A stretch of DNA of 64,000 bases from Planctomycetota bacterium (GTDB lineage: Bacteria > Planctomycetota > UBA1135 > GCA-002686595), in the NCBI GenBank assembly GCA_020638835.1, contig JACKHV010000003.1, positions 248,001 through 312,000 on the forward strand, given 5' to 3'. This document shows, in pieces, positions 44,793 through 53,486 of the stretch (the stretch's first letter is position 1; each line of letters begins with the position of its first letter). Position numbers and translations under genes: made by a program. The notes under the pieces are model-generated. The model saw only the letters and a program-made list of their open reading frames with translations, searched no databases and was not told the origin of the DNA.

Positions 44793-47700
44793 TCAGGGGC
44801 AGAGCGTCACGGAGATTGCGTTCGACAGGTTGAAGCCGAATCCGGGGTCGCGGTACCAGAACTGGAAGTGCCACTCCTCGCCCGGAAGCACCGCGCCAGG
44901 ACCCGACGCGAAGGGCGGGCTGGTGAAGTCCAGCGCGCGCGTCGCCGTCCCGAGGAAGTCCGTCTGTTGGGCGGGCGTGATGCGGATCAGGCCGGTGGAG
45001 CCGGCGCCGACGCACAGGGTGCCCTGTCCGAACGGAACGGCGTCCTGCTCGGGGCCGTAGAAGAACACGCCGAACTGGTTGGCCGGCGCGGCGGCGACGG
45101 TCAGTCTCAGGCTGTTCGCGGCGATCGAGGTCGATCCGGTCGAACCGATCAGCGCACCGGGACCCGCCGAGTTCGGCGAGGTCGTGCAGTAGGTCGCCGG
45201 GTCGACGCAGCCTGCATCCGCCGGGGCGATGTACGAGAGCTCGACGTCGTCGATGCACCAGCCGCCGAAGTGCAGCCCGCCGTCGGTCTGCAGCTCGAAC
45301 TCGATCTGCACGCTCGGATTGCCGTCGGCCCAGAAGCTGATATCGAGCTCCATCTGCTGCCAGCTCGTGTCGAGCGTGTTCTCGGTCGAGCTGTTCGTCC
45401 AAACCAAGGTGCCGTTCACGCGCACGCGGGCTTGGTCGAAGGAGGAGTCCTCGACCGTCAACCAGCGGCGGAAGTCGAGCGTCGTGTTGACCGCCTCCGT
45501 GCAGTCGATCAGCGGCGAGCGCAGCCAGGTGTGGATGTTGCCTTGGTAGGCGCCGTTCCAGTTGCCTTGGCCGATGTCGGTGCCCCAGATCGTCGTGCCG
45601 GAGTGCGCGGACGGCGCGTCGCCGGACTTGCCGGCCGAGACGCCGCGCTGCCAGTCGTCCTGGCTGTTCGAGGAGTTGCCGTAGCTGGCATGCGTCCAGC
45701 CGAGGTCCGACTCGAAGTCGTCGAAGAAGAGCTGCACGCGCTGGCCGACGACGAAGGAAAGCGGTGCCTCCGCGCCTGCGCTCGGGAAGCTGCCGGTCTC
45801 GGAGGGCGAGGTCGAGGTCGAGATGTAATAGCTCACACGCGCGGGCGAGGCTTGCCCCGGGATCGAGCCCTGATAGTCGTCGCCGCCGGTGGGGACCATG
45901 GCGACCTGCATCCACGGACCACCGTCGACGCGGTAGTTGAGCCCGACGCCGCTGACCACGCCGCCGAAGTTGTGCACCACTGTCGCGTCGACGACGTAGG
46001 GACCCGACTCGTTCAGCGTGTCACCGAGCAAGGTCACGTTCTGGAAGTCGAAGTACTGGATGTCGATGCCTGGGAAGCCCTGATCGCGCATGCCGCCGTC
46101 GATCTCGGAGAAGTGCGGCGTGCCGTTGAAGATGTTGCCGTCGTCGTCGTCGAGCGTCAGCCACTGCGTCTCGATCACGCTCGAGATCTGCGTCTGGTCG
46201 TAGGCGTTCATCCAGCCCAGGAACAGGCTATCGGCGACGAGGTCGCCAGCCGCGTTGCCGAGCGAGGCATTCAGGCGCGCCCGCATCTTCCACGCCGCGC
46301 CCATCCAGACTTCACCGTCCACGTGCACTTCGCCGTAGCAACCGCTCAGACCGTCACCGCAGTACTGCCGCGTGTTGAGGCCGGTGCGCAAGTCTTGCCC
46401 GGGGTTCAGGAAGTCGACGCCGTTGATCGGCGTGTCGTAGAGGTAGAGGGCGAAGACGTCGGCGTTGCCTTCACCCATGCCGTCGGAACCATTGCCGGTT
46501 CCATACCGAGCGTTGAGCCAGTGTCCCTGCTCGTGCGCCACGACGGAGGAGTAGGCCGTGTTCGGGCAGTTGTTTCCGAACCCGTCGCTGCCGGCCAGGA
46601 AGTAGTTCGTCGAGAACCCGTCGTAGTATGCGTTGCACACGTCATTCAGGTTGACGTTCATCTGCGACTGGAAGTCGGCGGTCGCGTCCGTCGGGTTGAT
46701 CGTGCGGACCCAATCGCGCAGCTGGTTCGCGGCGCGGTACGCGTTGGCCTGCGCCGTCGTCGTCGATGAGGGGGACGCGTTCAAGGTGAGCACGTTTCCG
46801 CTGCCCGTCGCGGACTGCGTCAGCGAGATCTCGGAGCCGGTCTCGTTCAGGACGAACGCGAAGCTGCCGAGCAGCGAGACGCTCAGGTCGACGGGACCGG
46901 TCGCGCCGACGATCGTGAAGTTGCCGTTCTCGTCCGTGATCGCGCTGCCTTGCGACGAGCTCACGCCGACGTGCGCGACGGGGAAGGCCTGCGGCGGGTT
47001 CGACGCACTGTCGGGCGCGATGCCCGGCGTCGAGTTCGCCATGATCGTCCCGGACACGTCGAAGTTGTGCACGGTGTTGTGGCTGGCGAGGGTGCTTCCG
47101 TCGCGCGCGTCGATCAGCAGCTCACGACCGACGGGTGTCATGTCCACGCCGCGCCACATCGCTTCCAGCTGCCAGGCAAGGCGCGTCGTGCGGGTCTTGT
47201 CGCCGTCGATCGGCGCGAAGACGAGCCGCGGTTCGGTGAGCTCGGTGACGGGCATGCCCGTCTCCTTGCGGAAGGCGCGCACCGCGGCGTCGCGCGCGTT
47301 CGCGGCGCTCGTGAGAGGAAGGGCACTGATCGGGCGGTCGACGGCAGCCGTCGTCTGCACGGAGAGTAGTCCGCCGGCGTCGTCGAACAAGACGTTCACG
47401 AAGCCGCCAAGCACGGGGATTCCGTCGAAGCTCTGGCTGAAGCGGACGGTCCACTTGTCGCGGGAGCCCATCTGCGCGAGGGGCAGGAACTGCACGCGAT
47501 CCGGCACCAGGCTGGTCGCGTCGAGGCCGGTCAGCTCCGCACTCTCCGCGACCATCCGCAGGCCGAGCTGGAACCAGCCGGCGTCCTCTGCCGGCAGCTC
47601 CCCGGTCGCCAGGCGACCCCCGTAGAGCATGGACGCCTCGCCGGTGAAGGCATCCTCGAAGACGTCCCAGCGGCTCTCCCGAGCGCCGTTCCAGCTCGCG

Positions 47701-47831
47701 AGGCGTTGGTGGAGCAGGGGGCGGACGGCGTCCTCTCGGGAAGCGGACAGCGGGCCCGCGGGCTGCTGGGCGAAGGCCACGGAGGCCAGGCCCAACGCCA
47801 GCCAGGCGGCCGGAAGGGTGCGGATTGTCAT
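44793..47831 (-). CDS. Secreted M36/thermolysin-like metalloprotease with Ig-like and C-terminal domains
   Basis: 1012 residues with a signal peptide ending near SVAFAQQ. An FTP/PepSY-like propeptide (VRFSQSFDGIPVLGGFVNVLFDD, about residue 135) precedes a domain with VAHEQGHWLNARYG (HExxH at about residue 432) and DGMGEGNADVFALY (glutamate ligand about 447), the fungalysin-like zinc site. Beta-rich domains follow, including DFESDLGWTHAS and LIDCTEAVNTTLDF, a discoidin/CUB-like sandwich. The last about 130 residues are the recurrent C-terminal domain ending in WHFQFWYRDPGF and NLSNAISVTLCP. It was probably secreted as a proenzyme. The start was chosen at MTIRTLPAAW, directly before the signal peptide. 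Confidence 0.87.
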   Translation of the reverse strand: MTIRTLPAAWLALGLASVAFAQQPAGPLSASREDAVRPLLHQRLASWNGARESRWDVFEDAFTGEASMLYGGRLATGELPAEDAGWFQLGLRMVAESAELTGLDATSLVPDRVQFLPLAQMGSRDKWTVRFSQSFDGIPVLGGFVNVLFDDAGGLLSVQTTAAVDRPISALPLTSAANARDAAVRAFRKETGMPVTELTEPRLVFAPIDGDKTRTTRLAWQLEAMWRGVDMTPVGRELLIDARDGSTLASHNTVHNFDVSGTIMANSTPGIAPDSASNPPQAFPVAHVGVSSSQGSAITDENGNFTIVGATGPVDLSVSLLGSFAFVLNETGSEISLTQSATGSGNVLTLNASPSSTTTAQANAYRAANQLRDWVRTINPTDATADFQSQMNVNLNDVCNAYYDGFSTNYFLAGSDGFGNNCPNTAYSSVVAHEQGHWLNARYGTGNGSDGMGEGNADVFALYLYDTPINGVDFLNPGQDLRTGLNTRQYCGDGLSGCYGEVHVDGEVWMGAAWKMRARLNASLGNAAGDLVADSLFLGWMNAYDQTQISSVIETQWLTLDDDDGNIFNGTPHFSEIDGGMRDQGFPGIDIQYFDFQNVTLLGDTLNESGPYVVDATVVHNFGGVVSGVGLNYRVDGGPWMQVAMVPTGGDDYQGSIPGQASPARVSYYISTSTSPSETGSFPSAGAEAPLSFVVGQRVQLFFDDFESDLGWTHASYGNSSNSQDDWQRGVSAGKSGDAPSAHSGTTIWGTDIGQGNWNGAYQGNIHTWLRSPLIDCTEAVNTTLDFRRWLTVEDSSFDQARVRVNGTLVWTNSSTENTLDTSWQQMELDISFWADGNPSVQIEFELQTDGGLHFGGWCIDDVELSYIAPADAGCVDPATYCTTSPNSAGPGALIGSTGSTSIAANSLRLTVAAAPANQFGVFFYGPEQDAVPFGQGTLCVGAGSTGLIRITPAQQTDFLGTATRALDFTSPPFASGPGAVLPGEEWHFQFWYRDPGFGFNLSNAISVTLCP

Positions 47832-48038
47832 GGGGGATCGAGGGAAAGGGATCTGCGGGGGAAAAGGGAAAGGCATCCTACCTCCGCAAAGGCTCCCGGA
47901 TACGCGAGCCGCGAGTAGCCACCGTTACCCCAAGCATACGACGGCCAGGAACTGCGGCTGGTTCCCGTCGGGATGCTTCGAATCCGGCGTGCACGGGCTA
48001 AGCTGCGCACTCCACGACCCGCTACCAGGAGACACGCC

Positions 48039-48260
48039 ATGAAGCTGCGCATCGAGTACTGCACTGCTTGAAACTACCACCCCCAGGCGGTCGGTCTGAC
48101 CGCCGAGCTGAAGGACCTCCACCCCGAGCTCGAGGTCGAGCTCGCGCCCTCCGGAGGGGGCGTCTTCGAGGTGAGCCTCGACGGCCGCAAGGTCTTCTCC
48201 AAGAAGGACTTGGGGCGCTTTCCCGCCTACCAGGAGATCCCGGTACTGCTGGGGATCTAG
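48039..48260 (+). CDS. SelW/Rdx-like selenoprotein with in-frame UGA (Sec11)
   Basis: The ATG at 48039 opens MKLRIEYCTA, followed by TGA at 48069-48071 and an open frame to the TAG at 48258-48260. With selenocysteine at residue 11 the 73-residue product has CTAU (CxxU), then NYHPQAVGLTAELK and SGGGVFEVSLDGRKVFSKK and GRFP, the pattern of the SelW/SelT/SelH (Rdx) thioredoxin-like family. The stem GGCGGTC/GACCGCC (48086-48104) encloses the loop GGTCT, which starts 22 bases after the UGA with two Gs, as bacterial SECIS elements require. Family members are redox proteins of uncertain partner. Ordinary gene calling would split or miss it. The alternative is a Cys-to-stop mutation, which would need a coincidental SECIS. 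Confidence 0.88.
48086..48104 (+). promoter_or_regulatory. Bacterial SECIS element of the SelW-like gene
   Basis: A seven-base-pair GC-rich stem with a five-base loop starting GG lies 14 bases after the UGA. Stem position, loop size and the leading G in the loop all fit the published bacterial SECIS model. Confidence 0.75.
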
Positions 48261-48700
48261 CGCGGCCGCCGACCCTTCGATCCGCGCTGCGGCGCGGGTC
48301 GGGGGCGCGGCTCGCAGGGACCGCCGCGGACTACAGCAGCGCGAGGCCCACGAGGGCACCCACGACGCAGCACAGGACGACGGTCGTGACCAGGGGAACG
48401 CCCTGGAATTCGGCGGGTTGGAGGGGATGCATGGGGGATGCGGGCTCCGAGAGGGGCGGGCCCCCCTCTCCCTCCACCGATACCAGCTTCTCGGAATCCG
48501 TGGGGTGCGAGTTCGCACCGCGCGCCGCACACCTGCCGTTCGACCTTGTCGCTGCGCACTTTCCGACGATGAGAATTCTCAGGAAATCGCCTGTTGCCGC
48601 AGACGCGCTCGTCCCAACGCCGCGGATTCACGCGCGATTCCGCTGCCGCGCGGCGATCTCCTTTGGGGTCCGCCCGTCCGGCCTCTAAGCTCTCGCCGCC
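48261..48700. other. 440-bp intergenic region before pyruvate kinase
   Basis: Apart from a possible 33-codon membrane-peptide frame on the minus strand (48331-48432), no gene is seen. A 12-bp palindrome, TGAGAATTCTCA (48570-48581), sits in a locally AT-richer patch about 120 bases before the pyruvate kinase start and may be a regulatory site. Confidence 0.5.
48331..48432 (-). CDS. Possible 33-residue membrane peptide
   Basis: A short frame from ATG at 48432 to TAG reads as a polar N-terminus (MHPLQPAEFQGV) followed by one hydrophobic helix (LVTTVVLCCVVGALVGLALL). Amphipathic start plus single helix is typical of small membrane proteins. A ribosome binding site is weak (GGAG about 15 bases upstream). 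It could equally be chance. Confidence 0.35.
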   Translation of the reverse strand: MHPLQPAEFQGVPLVTTVVLCCVVGALVGLALL

Positions 48701-50149
48701 ATGAGCCACGCGCGCGCGAAGCGGGACCAGAACCGCCCTCACACCAAGATCGTCGCCACCATCGGCCCGGCCTCCGAGGACCTCATCGGGGAGCTCCTCG
48801 ACGCCGGGATGAACGTGGCGCGGCTGAACTTCAGCCACGGGGGCGCCGAGGACCACCGCCGTCGCGTCCGCAAGCTGCGCGAAGAGGCCCAGAAGCGCAT
48901 GCGTTCGGTCTGCATCCTCGGCGACCTGCCGGGCCCCAAGATGCGCATCGGGACCCTGGCGGACGGCGAGCGCGAGCTCGAGGAGGGCGAGGTGGTGCAC
49001 CTCTCCACCTCGGACGCCCCGGCCGGTCCGGGAGAAGTGCACTTCTCGTTCACCGGCTACGAGGACGTGGTCGAGGTCGGCCACCGCATCCTGCTCGCGG
49101 ACGGACTCGTCCACCTCGTGGTCGAGAACGTCGACGACGGTGTGCTGACCGCGCGCGTCGAACAAGGCGGACCGATCTCCGACCGCAAGGGCGTGCACAT
49201 GCCCGACTCGCCGATTCGCTACGAGCTGCCGACCGAGGCGGACCGCGAGTGGATCGAGCTCGCGAAGGAGATCGGCATCGACATGCTCGGCGTGAGCTTC
49301 GTCGGCAACGCCGAAGAACTCGCGCGCATCCGCGAACTCGCGCCGGAACTCTCGCTCGTCGCGAAGATCGAACGGCGCATCGCGATCGTGAACCTGCCCG
49401 AGATCCTCGACGCTTGCGACGGCATCATGGTCGCGCGCGGCGACCTCGGCGTCGAGCTCGACCTCGAGCAGGTGCCGATGGAGCAGAAGGCGATGATCGC
49501 GCTGGCGCTGCGCGCCGGGAAGTTCGCGATAACGGCCACGGAGATGCTCGAATCGATGATTCACTCCGCTCGCCCGACGCGCGCCGAGGTCGGCGACGTC
49601 GCCAACGCGGTGCTCGACGGCACGGACGCGATCATGCTCTCCGCGGAGACCGCGGTGGGCGAGTACCCGGTCGAAGCGGTGACGACGATGCGTCGCATCG
49701 CGTACGCGACGGAGCAGAGCCAGCGCTACCACGACCTGCCGCGCGTCGCCTTCCGCTCGGAGGAACGCGACTTCGCCAACGCGATCGCGCTCGCCGCGAC
49801 GGAGGTCGCCGAAGCACTCAACCTGCGGCTGATCGTGTGCTTCACCGAAGGCGGCCGCACGGTGCGGCTCATCTCCCGCTACCGACCCTTCGCGCAGATC
49901 ATCGCGCTCTCGCCGCACGAGCGGACCGTGCAGACGCTCGGCGTCGTCGCGCACGTGCGCCCGATCCTCTTCCGCCGCGAGCCGAGCCTCGAGGACATGC
50001 TCTACGTCGCCTCCGAGATGCTCGTCGTGCGCGGGCTCGCCGAGTACGGCGAGGAGATCGTCTTCGTCGCCGGCGTGCCGCCCGGCGTCTCGCGCTCGAC
50101 CAACGTGATGAAGCTCCACCGCATCGGGGAGGAGATCAAGCTCCATTGA
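48701..50149 (+). CDS. pyk: Pyruvate kinase
   Basis: 482 residues. KIVATIGPASEDLIGELLDAGMN-type N-terminus, MNVARLNFSHGG (about residue 37), SLVAKIERRIAIVNLPEIL with the catalytic lysine (about 224), and FAITATEMLESMI (about 275) with TRAEVGDVANAVLDGTDAIMLSAET are diagnostic. It catalyses phosphoenolpyruvate to pyruvate with ATP formation. The C-terminal allosteric domain is present and complete. It is transcribed on its own, though the MinD-like gene starts 70 bases downstream on the same strand. Confidence 0.96.
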   Translation: MSHARAKRDQNRPHTKIVATIGPASEDLIGELLDAGMNVARLNFSHGGAEDHRRRVRKLREEAQKRMRSVCILGDLPGPKMRIGTLADGERELEEGEVVHLSTSDAPAGPGEVHFSFTGYEDVVEVGHRILLADGLVHLVVENVDDGVLTARVEQGGPISDRKGVHMPDSPIRYELPTEADREWIELAKEIGIDMLGVSFVGNAEELARIRELAPELSLVAKIERRIAIVNLPEILDACDGIMVARGDLGVELDLEQVPMEQKAMIALALRAGKFAITATEMLESMIHSARPTRAEVGDVANAVLDGTDAIMLSAETAVGEYPVEAVTTMRRIAYATEQSQRYHDLPRVAFRSEERDFANAIALAATEVAEALNLRLIVCFTEGGRTVRLISRYRPFAQIIALSPHERTVQTLGVVAHVRPILFRREPSLEDMLYVASEMLVVRGLAEYGEEIVFVAGVPPGVSRSTNVMKLHRIGEEIKLH

Positions 50150-50219
50150 GCCGCCCCTCGCGCTCCCCGCGACCGTCCGCGTTCCGGACTGGGTCATTGA
50201 CGCCGGCGAGAGCGAGGAG

Positions 50220-51122
50220 ATGATGGACGCCCCTCGACCCATGCTGAACGTCTCGCGCTTCGATATCGGCCGCCTCAAGGCCTTCCGCCGCTTCATGGAA
50301 GCGGACCGACGGATGAAGGAAGGCGTGCAGCAGTCGGCGAAGGTCGTCTGCGTGGCCTCCGGCAAGGGGGGGACGGGGAAGAGCATCCTCGCCTCGAACC
50401 TCGCCACCGCGCGCGCCAAGGCCGGGGAGCGGGTGCTCCTGATCGACTTCGACGCGGGGCTCGCGAACGCCCACCTGCTGCTCGGCCTGGCGCCGGCGCA
50501 CGACATGGGCGACGTGCTCTCGGGTCAGGTGACGGTGCGCCAAGCGCTCGTCGAGGGCCCCGGCGGCTTGCACCTGCTCTCGGGCGGCGTCGGGCGTCCC
50601 GCGCTCGCCAATCCGACCCGCCGTGAACTCGACCGCCTGTTCAAGGCGCTGCAGCCGCTCGAGTCGGACTACGACCTGATCGTCGTCGATCACGGCGCCG
50701 GCATGGGCTACGGCACGGTCACGCACCTCGCGGCGACGAGCACGCTGATCCTGGTGACGAACCCCGAGATCACGGCGCTCTCGGACGCTTACGCGCTCTA
50801 CAAGCGCGCGCACATGGTGAACGACGGCATCCGCGTCGGCCTGGTCGTGAACCGTGCGCACTCGGAACACGAGGCGGAAGCCGCGTGGGAACGCTTCCAG
50901 TCGGTCTCGAAGCGCTTTCTCGGCCACACGCCCGAGTGGATCGGATGGGTGCCCTTCGACAACGCCGTCCGCTCGAGCGTGCATCACCGCCGGCCGGTGA
51001 CCCTTGGCACGCCGGACTCCTCCGCCGCCCGCGCCCTCGAGGCGGTCGCGCGCTGGTCGCCGATCGATCTGGCGCGCACTTCGCGTCCGTTCTACGAGCG
51101 CGCCCGCAAGGCGCTGCGCTGA
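50220..51122 (+). CDS. MinD/FlhG-like P-loop ATPase
   Basis: 300 residues. After about 40 residues with a basic helix (LKAFRRFMEADRRMK) comes the deviant Walker A VASGKGGTGKSILASNLA, then LLIDFDAGLANAHLLLG (Walker A', about residue 77). DLIVVDHGAGMG (about 155) is Walker B. This order resembles FlhG/YlxH-type ATPases that govern flagellar number or place, but no flagellar gene is nearby. GAGGAG just before the ATG at 50220 supports the start. A second ParA-type gene follows 64 bases later. Confidence 0.85.
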   Translation: MMDAPRPMLNVSRFDIGRLKAFRRFMEADRRMKEGVQQSAKVVCVASGKGGTGKSILASNLATARAKAGERVLLIDFDAGLANAHLLLGLAPAHDMGDVLSGQVTVRQALVEGPGGLHLLSGGVGRPALANPTRRELDRLFKALQPLESDYDLIVVDHGAGMGYGTVTHLAATSTLILVTNPEITALSDAYALYKRAHMVNDGIRVGLVVNRAHSEHEAEAAWERFQSVSKRFLGHTPEWIGWVPFDNAVRSSVHHRRPVTLGTPDSSAARALEAVARWSPIDLARTSRPFYERARKALR

Positions 51123-51186
51123 ACCGCGCGGGTCGGCGCTTGCACTGCGCCGCGCGATTCCGTCCGATGCGGGCAGGAGGATTGCG

Positions 51187-51963
51187 ATGCGGGTCTTCGC
51201 GCTGGTGAATCAGAAGGGCGGCTGCGGCAAGACGACGGCGGCGATCAACTGGGCGGGCGCCCTGGCGGCGCGCGGACGCCGCGTATTGCTCGTCGACCTC
51301 GACCCGCAGGCGCACGCGACGATGGGGCTCGGCGTCGCCGCCGACCACGCGCCGTCCTTGATCGACGTCCTGCGCGAGGAGGCGACCGCCGACGAAGCGC
51401 TCGTCTGCTGCAAGGGCGGCGTCTGGCTGCTGCCCGCGAACGCCGCGCTCGGCGAGTTCGAGGAACAGAGCGAGCGCGCGATCGGGCCCGAGGGCGCGCT
51501 CGCGCGACAACTCGACGCGATGCGCTCGGCCTTCGACGAAGTCGTGCTCGACTGTCCGCCGCGCGTCGACGGCGTGCTCGCGGCGAACGCGCTGCGCGCC
51601 GCGCAGACCGCGGTCCTCGTCGTCGAGACGGGCGCCTTCGCCCTCCAGGGCGCGGTTCAAGCACTGCGCGTGCTGGATGAGATGCGCGCCGACCGCGGCG
51701 AGGAGTTCGACCTGGCCGTGCTCGGCACACTCTTCGACCGCCGCACGAACTTCGCGCGCGAGCTGCTCGTCGCGCTGCACGCGCGCTTCGCGGACGAGAT
51801 GTTCGAGACGGTCATCCGCACCAGCGTGCGGCTGCGCGAAGCCGCGGCCTGCGGCGTTCCGGTGCAGGTGCTCGATCCGAGCTGCCGCGCGGCCGAGGAC
51901 TTCGACGCGCTCGCCGGCGAGTGGCTCGCCCGCGCGGGCGTCGAGACGCCGGTCTCAGCCTGA
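51187..51963 (+). CDS. ParA-family ATPase
   Basis: 258 residues. The start ATG at 51187 is placed directly before LVNQKGGCGKTTAAINWA, the deviant Walker A of ParA proteins; VLLVDLDPQAHATMGLG is the next motif and DEVVLDCPPRVDG (about residue 118) the Walker B region. ParA ATPases position DNA, plasmids or protein complexes. No parB or parS is visible and the gene is not at an obvious origin, so it could be a cargo-positioning ParA. Its 3' end overlaps the convergent DUF1697 gene by nine bases. Confidence 0.86.
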   Translation: MRVFALVNQKGGCGKTTAAINWAGALAARGRRVLLVDLDPQAHATMGLGVAADHAPSLIDVLREEATADEALVCCKGGVWLLPANAALGEFEEQSERAIGPEGALARQLDAMRSAFDEVVLDCPPRVDGVLAANALRAAQTAVLVVETGAFALQGAVQALRVLDEMRADRGEEFDLAVLGTLFDRRTNFARELLVALHARFADEMFETVIRTSVRLREAAACGVPVQVLDPSCRAAEDFDALAGEWLARAGVETPVSA

Positions 51964-52497
51964 GCAGAGCTCCAGCAGCTTCTCCACCGTGCGGACGTTG
52001 CGCGTGGACGAGACCACGTCCAGTCCGCGGTCGAAGAAGACGTTCGAGAGCTTCGTGCGCGCCGACCCGTTCGGGAAGCAGAGGTGCACCTCCTTGCCGA
52101 CGAGTGCCCACTCCTCGCCGGCGGCGCAATCGGGGTCGAGCGCCTTGGCGCGCGCCGCGCTCGGCTTGCGGTCGAGGAACATGATGTGGCGGTACTTGTC
52201 CGGCACGTCGCGGTCCGCGAAGGGGTGCGCGTCGAGCGCGCGCTGCAGCTCGGCGGACGAACGCAGCAGCAGCGGCACGCTGAGGCCGAGCTCGGCCGCG
52301 AGCCGCGCCGAGACCTTCGCCGGCAGCGCCGCCGCCACCCTCGCGCTCGACGTGAACACCACGTTGCCGCTCTGGATGTAGGTCGCGACCTCTTCGGCAC
52401 CGAGCTCGACGAAGATCTCCCGCAGCCGAGCCATCGGCAGCCGGTTCTTCCCTCCGACGTTGACGCCTCGCAAGAGGCCGATGTAGCGCTTCGTCAT
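51955..52497 (-). CDS. DUF1697 family protein
   Basis: 180 residues. The opening YIGLLRGVNVGGKNRLPMARLREIF and TYIQSGNVVF are the signature of DUF1697, a family of small proteins of unknown function. The end carries a conserved RNVRTVEKLLEL helix. It is transcribed towards the ParA gene and overlaps its stop by nine bases. No operon partner is present. Confidence 0.88.
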   Translation of the reverse strand: MTKRYIGLLRGVNVGGKNRLPMARLREIFVELGAEEVATYIQSGNVVFTSSARVAAALPAKVSARLAAELGLSVPLLLRSSAELQRALDAHPFADRDVPDKYRHIMFLDRKPSAARAKALDPDCAAGEEWALVGKEVHLCFPNGSARTKLSNVFFDRGLDVVSSTRNVRTVEKLLELCSG

Positions 52498-52530
52498 GGG
52501 GATCGCCGGGTACGGTGCCACGGGTACGGT

Positions 52531-52612
52531 GCCAGGCACACTTCTACACGATTCGAGTGCGGCATTCGCTCGGTGAGGCCCCCGGCGCGAATCGAGTAGA
52601 AGTGAGCCAGGC
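52531..52612. repeat. Palindromic REP-like element
   Basis: GTGCCAGGCAC (a self-palindrome) leads into arm CACTTCTACACGATTCG (52539-52555), which pairs with 52588-52604 at 16 of 17 positions, around a loop of about 32 bases. The sequence resembles the GGTGCC/GGCACC palindromes often found dispersed in bacterial genomes with RAYT transposases; the RAYT in this window is 37 kb away. It lies in the divergent region between DUF1697 and the HhH gene. Confidence 0.55.
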
Positions 52613-52695
52613 ATCTCGTTGACGGGGGCAACGGGGTTCCGTACACCGGAGTCGTTGGAGGCCGCTCCGGCTTCCACCGACCTGGAGAGGCGCGC

Positions 52696-53481
52696 ATGGA
52701 CGCCCTGGCACTGCTCTGCACGCTGCACGCAGACGGCCCGACCACCTTGCGTCGGTTGCGGGACGCGGGCTGCGGATCGCTCGAGGACCTCGGACACGTC
52801 AGCGCGGATCGGCTCGCCGAGCTGCTCGGCGTCAGCCCGGCCGCGGGTCGGCGGTTCCTGCGCGAGGCCTCGAGCCTGGCGGACCGCATCGGCCGGCAGG
52901 GGCTCGAACCCGAGGACGACGCCGCCCCGGCCGCTTCCATCGCTGCTCGTCCGGACCACGCGGTGCTCTCACCTGCGCCTCCCGCGCCGACGCGCGGACT
53001 CGACCGCACCGACCGCAAGGTGCTCGAGCGGGTGATCGACCGCTGGCGCGCCGAGGAAGCCCGCGAGGAAGAACAGCAGCGCTCGGCGGAGGTCGAGCAC
53101 CGGCCGTGGCCGCGCTCGGAGCCCCGCTTGTCGCCGTCGGAGCGCCCGACGCTCGAGCCCGCCGGCCGCGCGCTCGCGCCGGGAGCGCTCGACGGCCTCG
53201 ACGCGCGCATCTGCGACCGCCTCGCCGAAGCGGGCTGTGCGACGCTCGAAGACTTGGCCGCGGACTCCGCGCTCGAACTCGCGCGCCGATCGAAGGTCCC
53301 GTTCACCCTCGTGCGTCGCCTGCAGTTCCTCGCGGCGCGAGCCGTCGCGGCGAAGCGGGACTTGCCCGCCGCGCCGATTCCGGCCCGAGCCTGGCCGGAG
53401 GACTCAGGCTCGCCGTCCTACGCTGCCGCCGCGGGCGCTCGAGAGCCGGCGGACGACGGGCCCGCGGGACCCTTCGCCTGA
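52696..53481 (+). CDS. Protein with two helix-hairpin-helix domains
   Basis: 261 residues. Two copies of an HhH-like motif are separated by a charged, proline-rich linker: LRRLRDAGCGSLEDLGHVSADRL (about residues 18-40) and CDRLAEAGCATLEDLAADSALEL (about 173-195). HhH motifs bind the DNA backbone without sequence preference or mediate protein contacts. No catalytic domain is attached. The GGAGAGG before the ATG at 52696 is a good ribosome binding site. The next gene starts six bases after its stop. Confidence 0.72.
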   Translation: MDALALLCTLHADGPTTLRRLRDAGCGSLEDLGHVSADRLAELLGVSPAAGRRFLREASSLADRIGRQGLEPEDDAAPAASIAARPDHAVLSPAPPAPTRGLDRTDRKVLERVIDRWRAEEAREEEQQRSAEVEHRPWPRSEPRLSPSERPTLEPAGRALAPGALDGLDARICDRLAEAGCATLEDLAADSALELARRSKVPFTLVRRLQFLAARAVAAKRDLPAAPIPARAWPEDSGSPSYAAAAGAREPADDGPAGPFA

Positions 53482-53486
53482 GTCGG

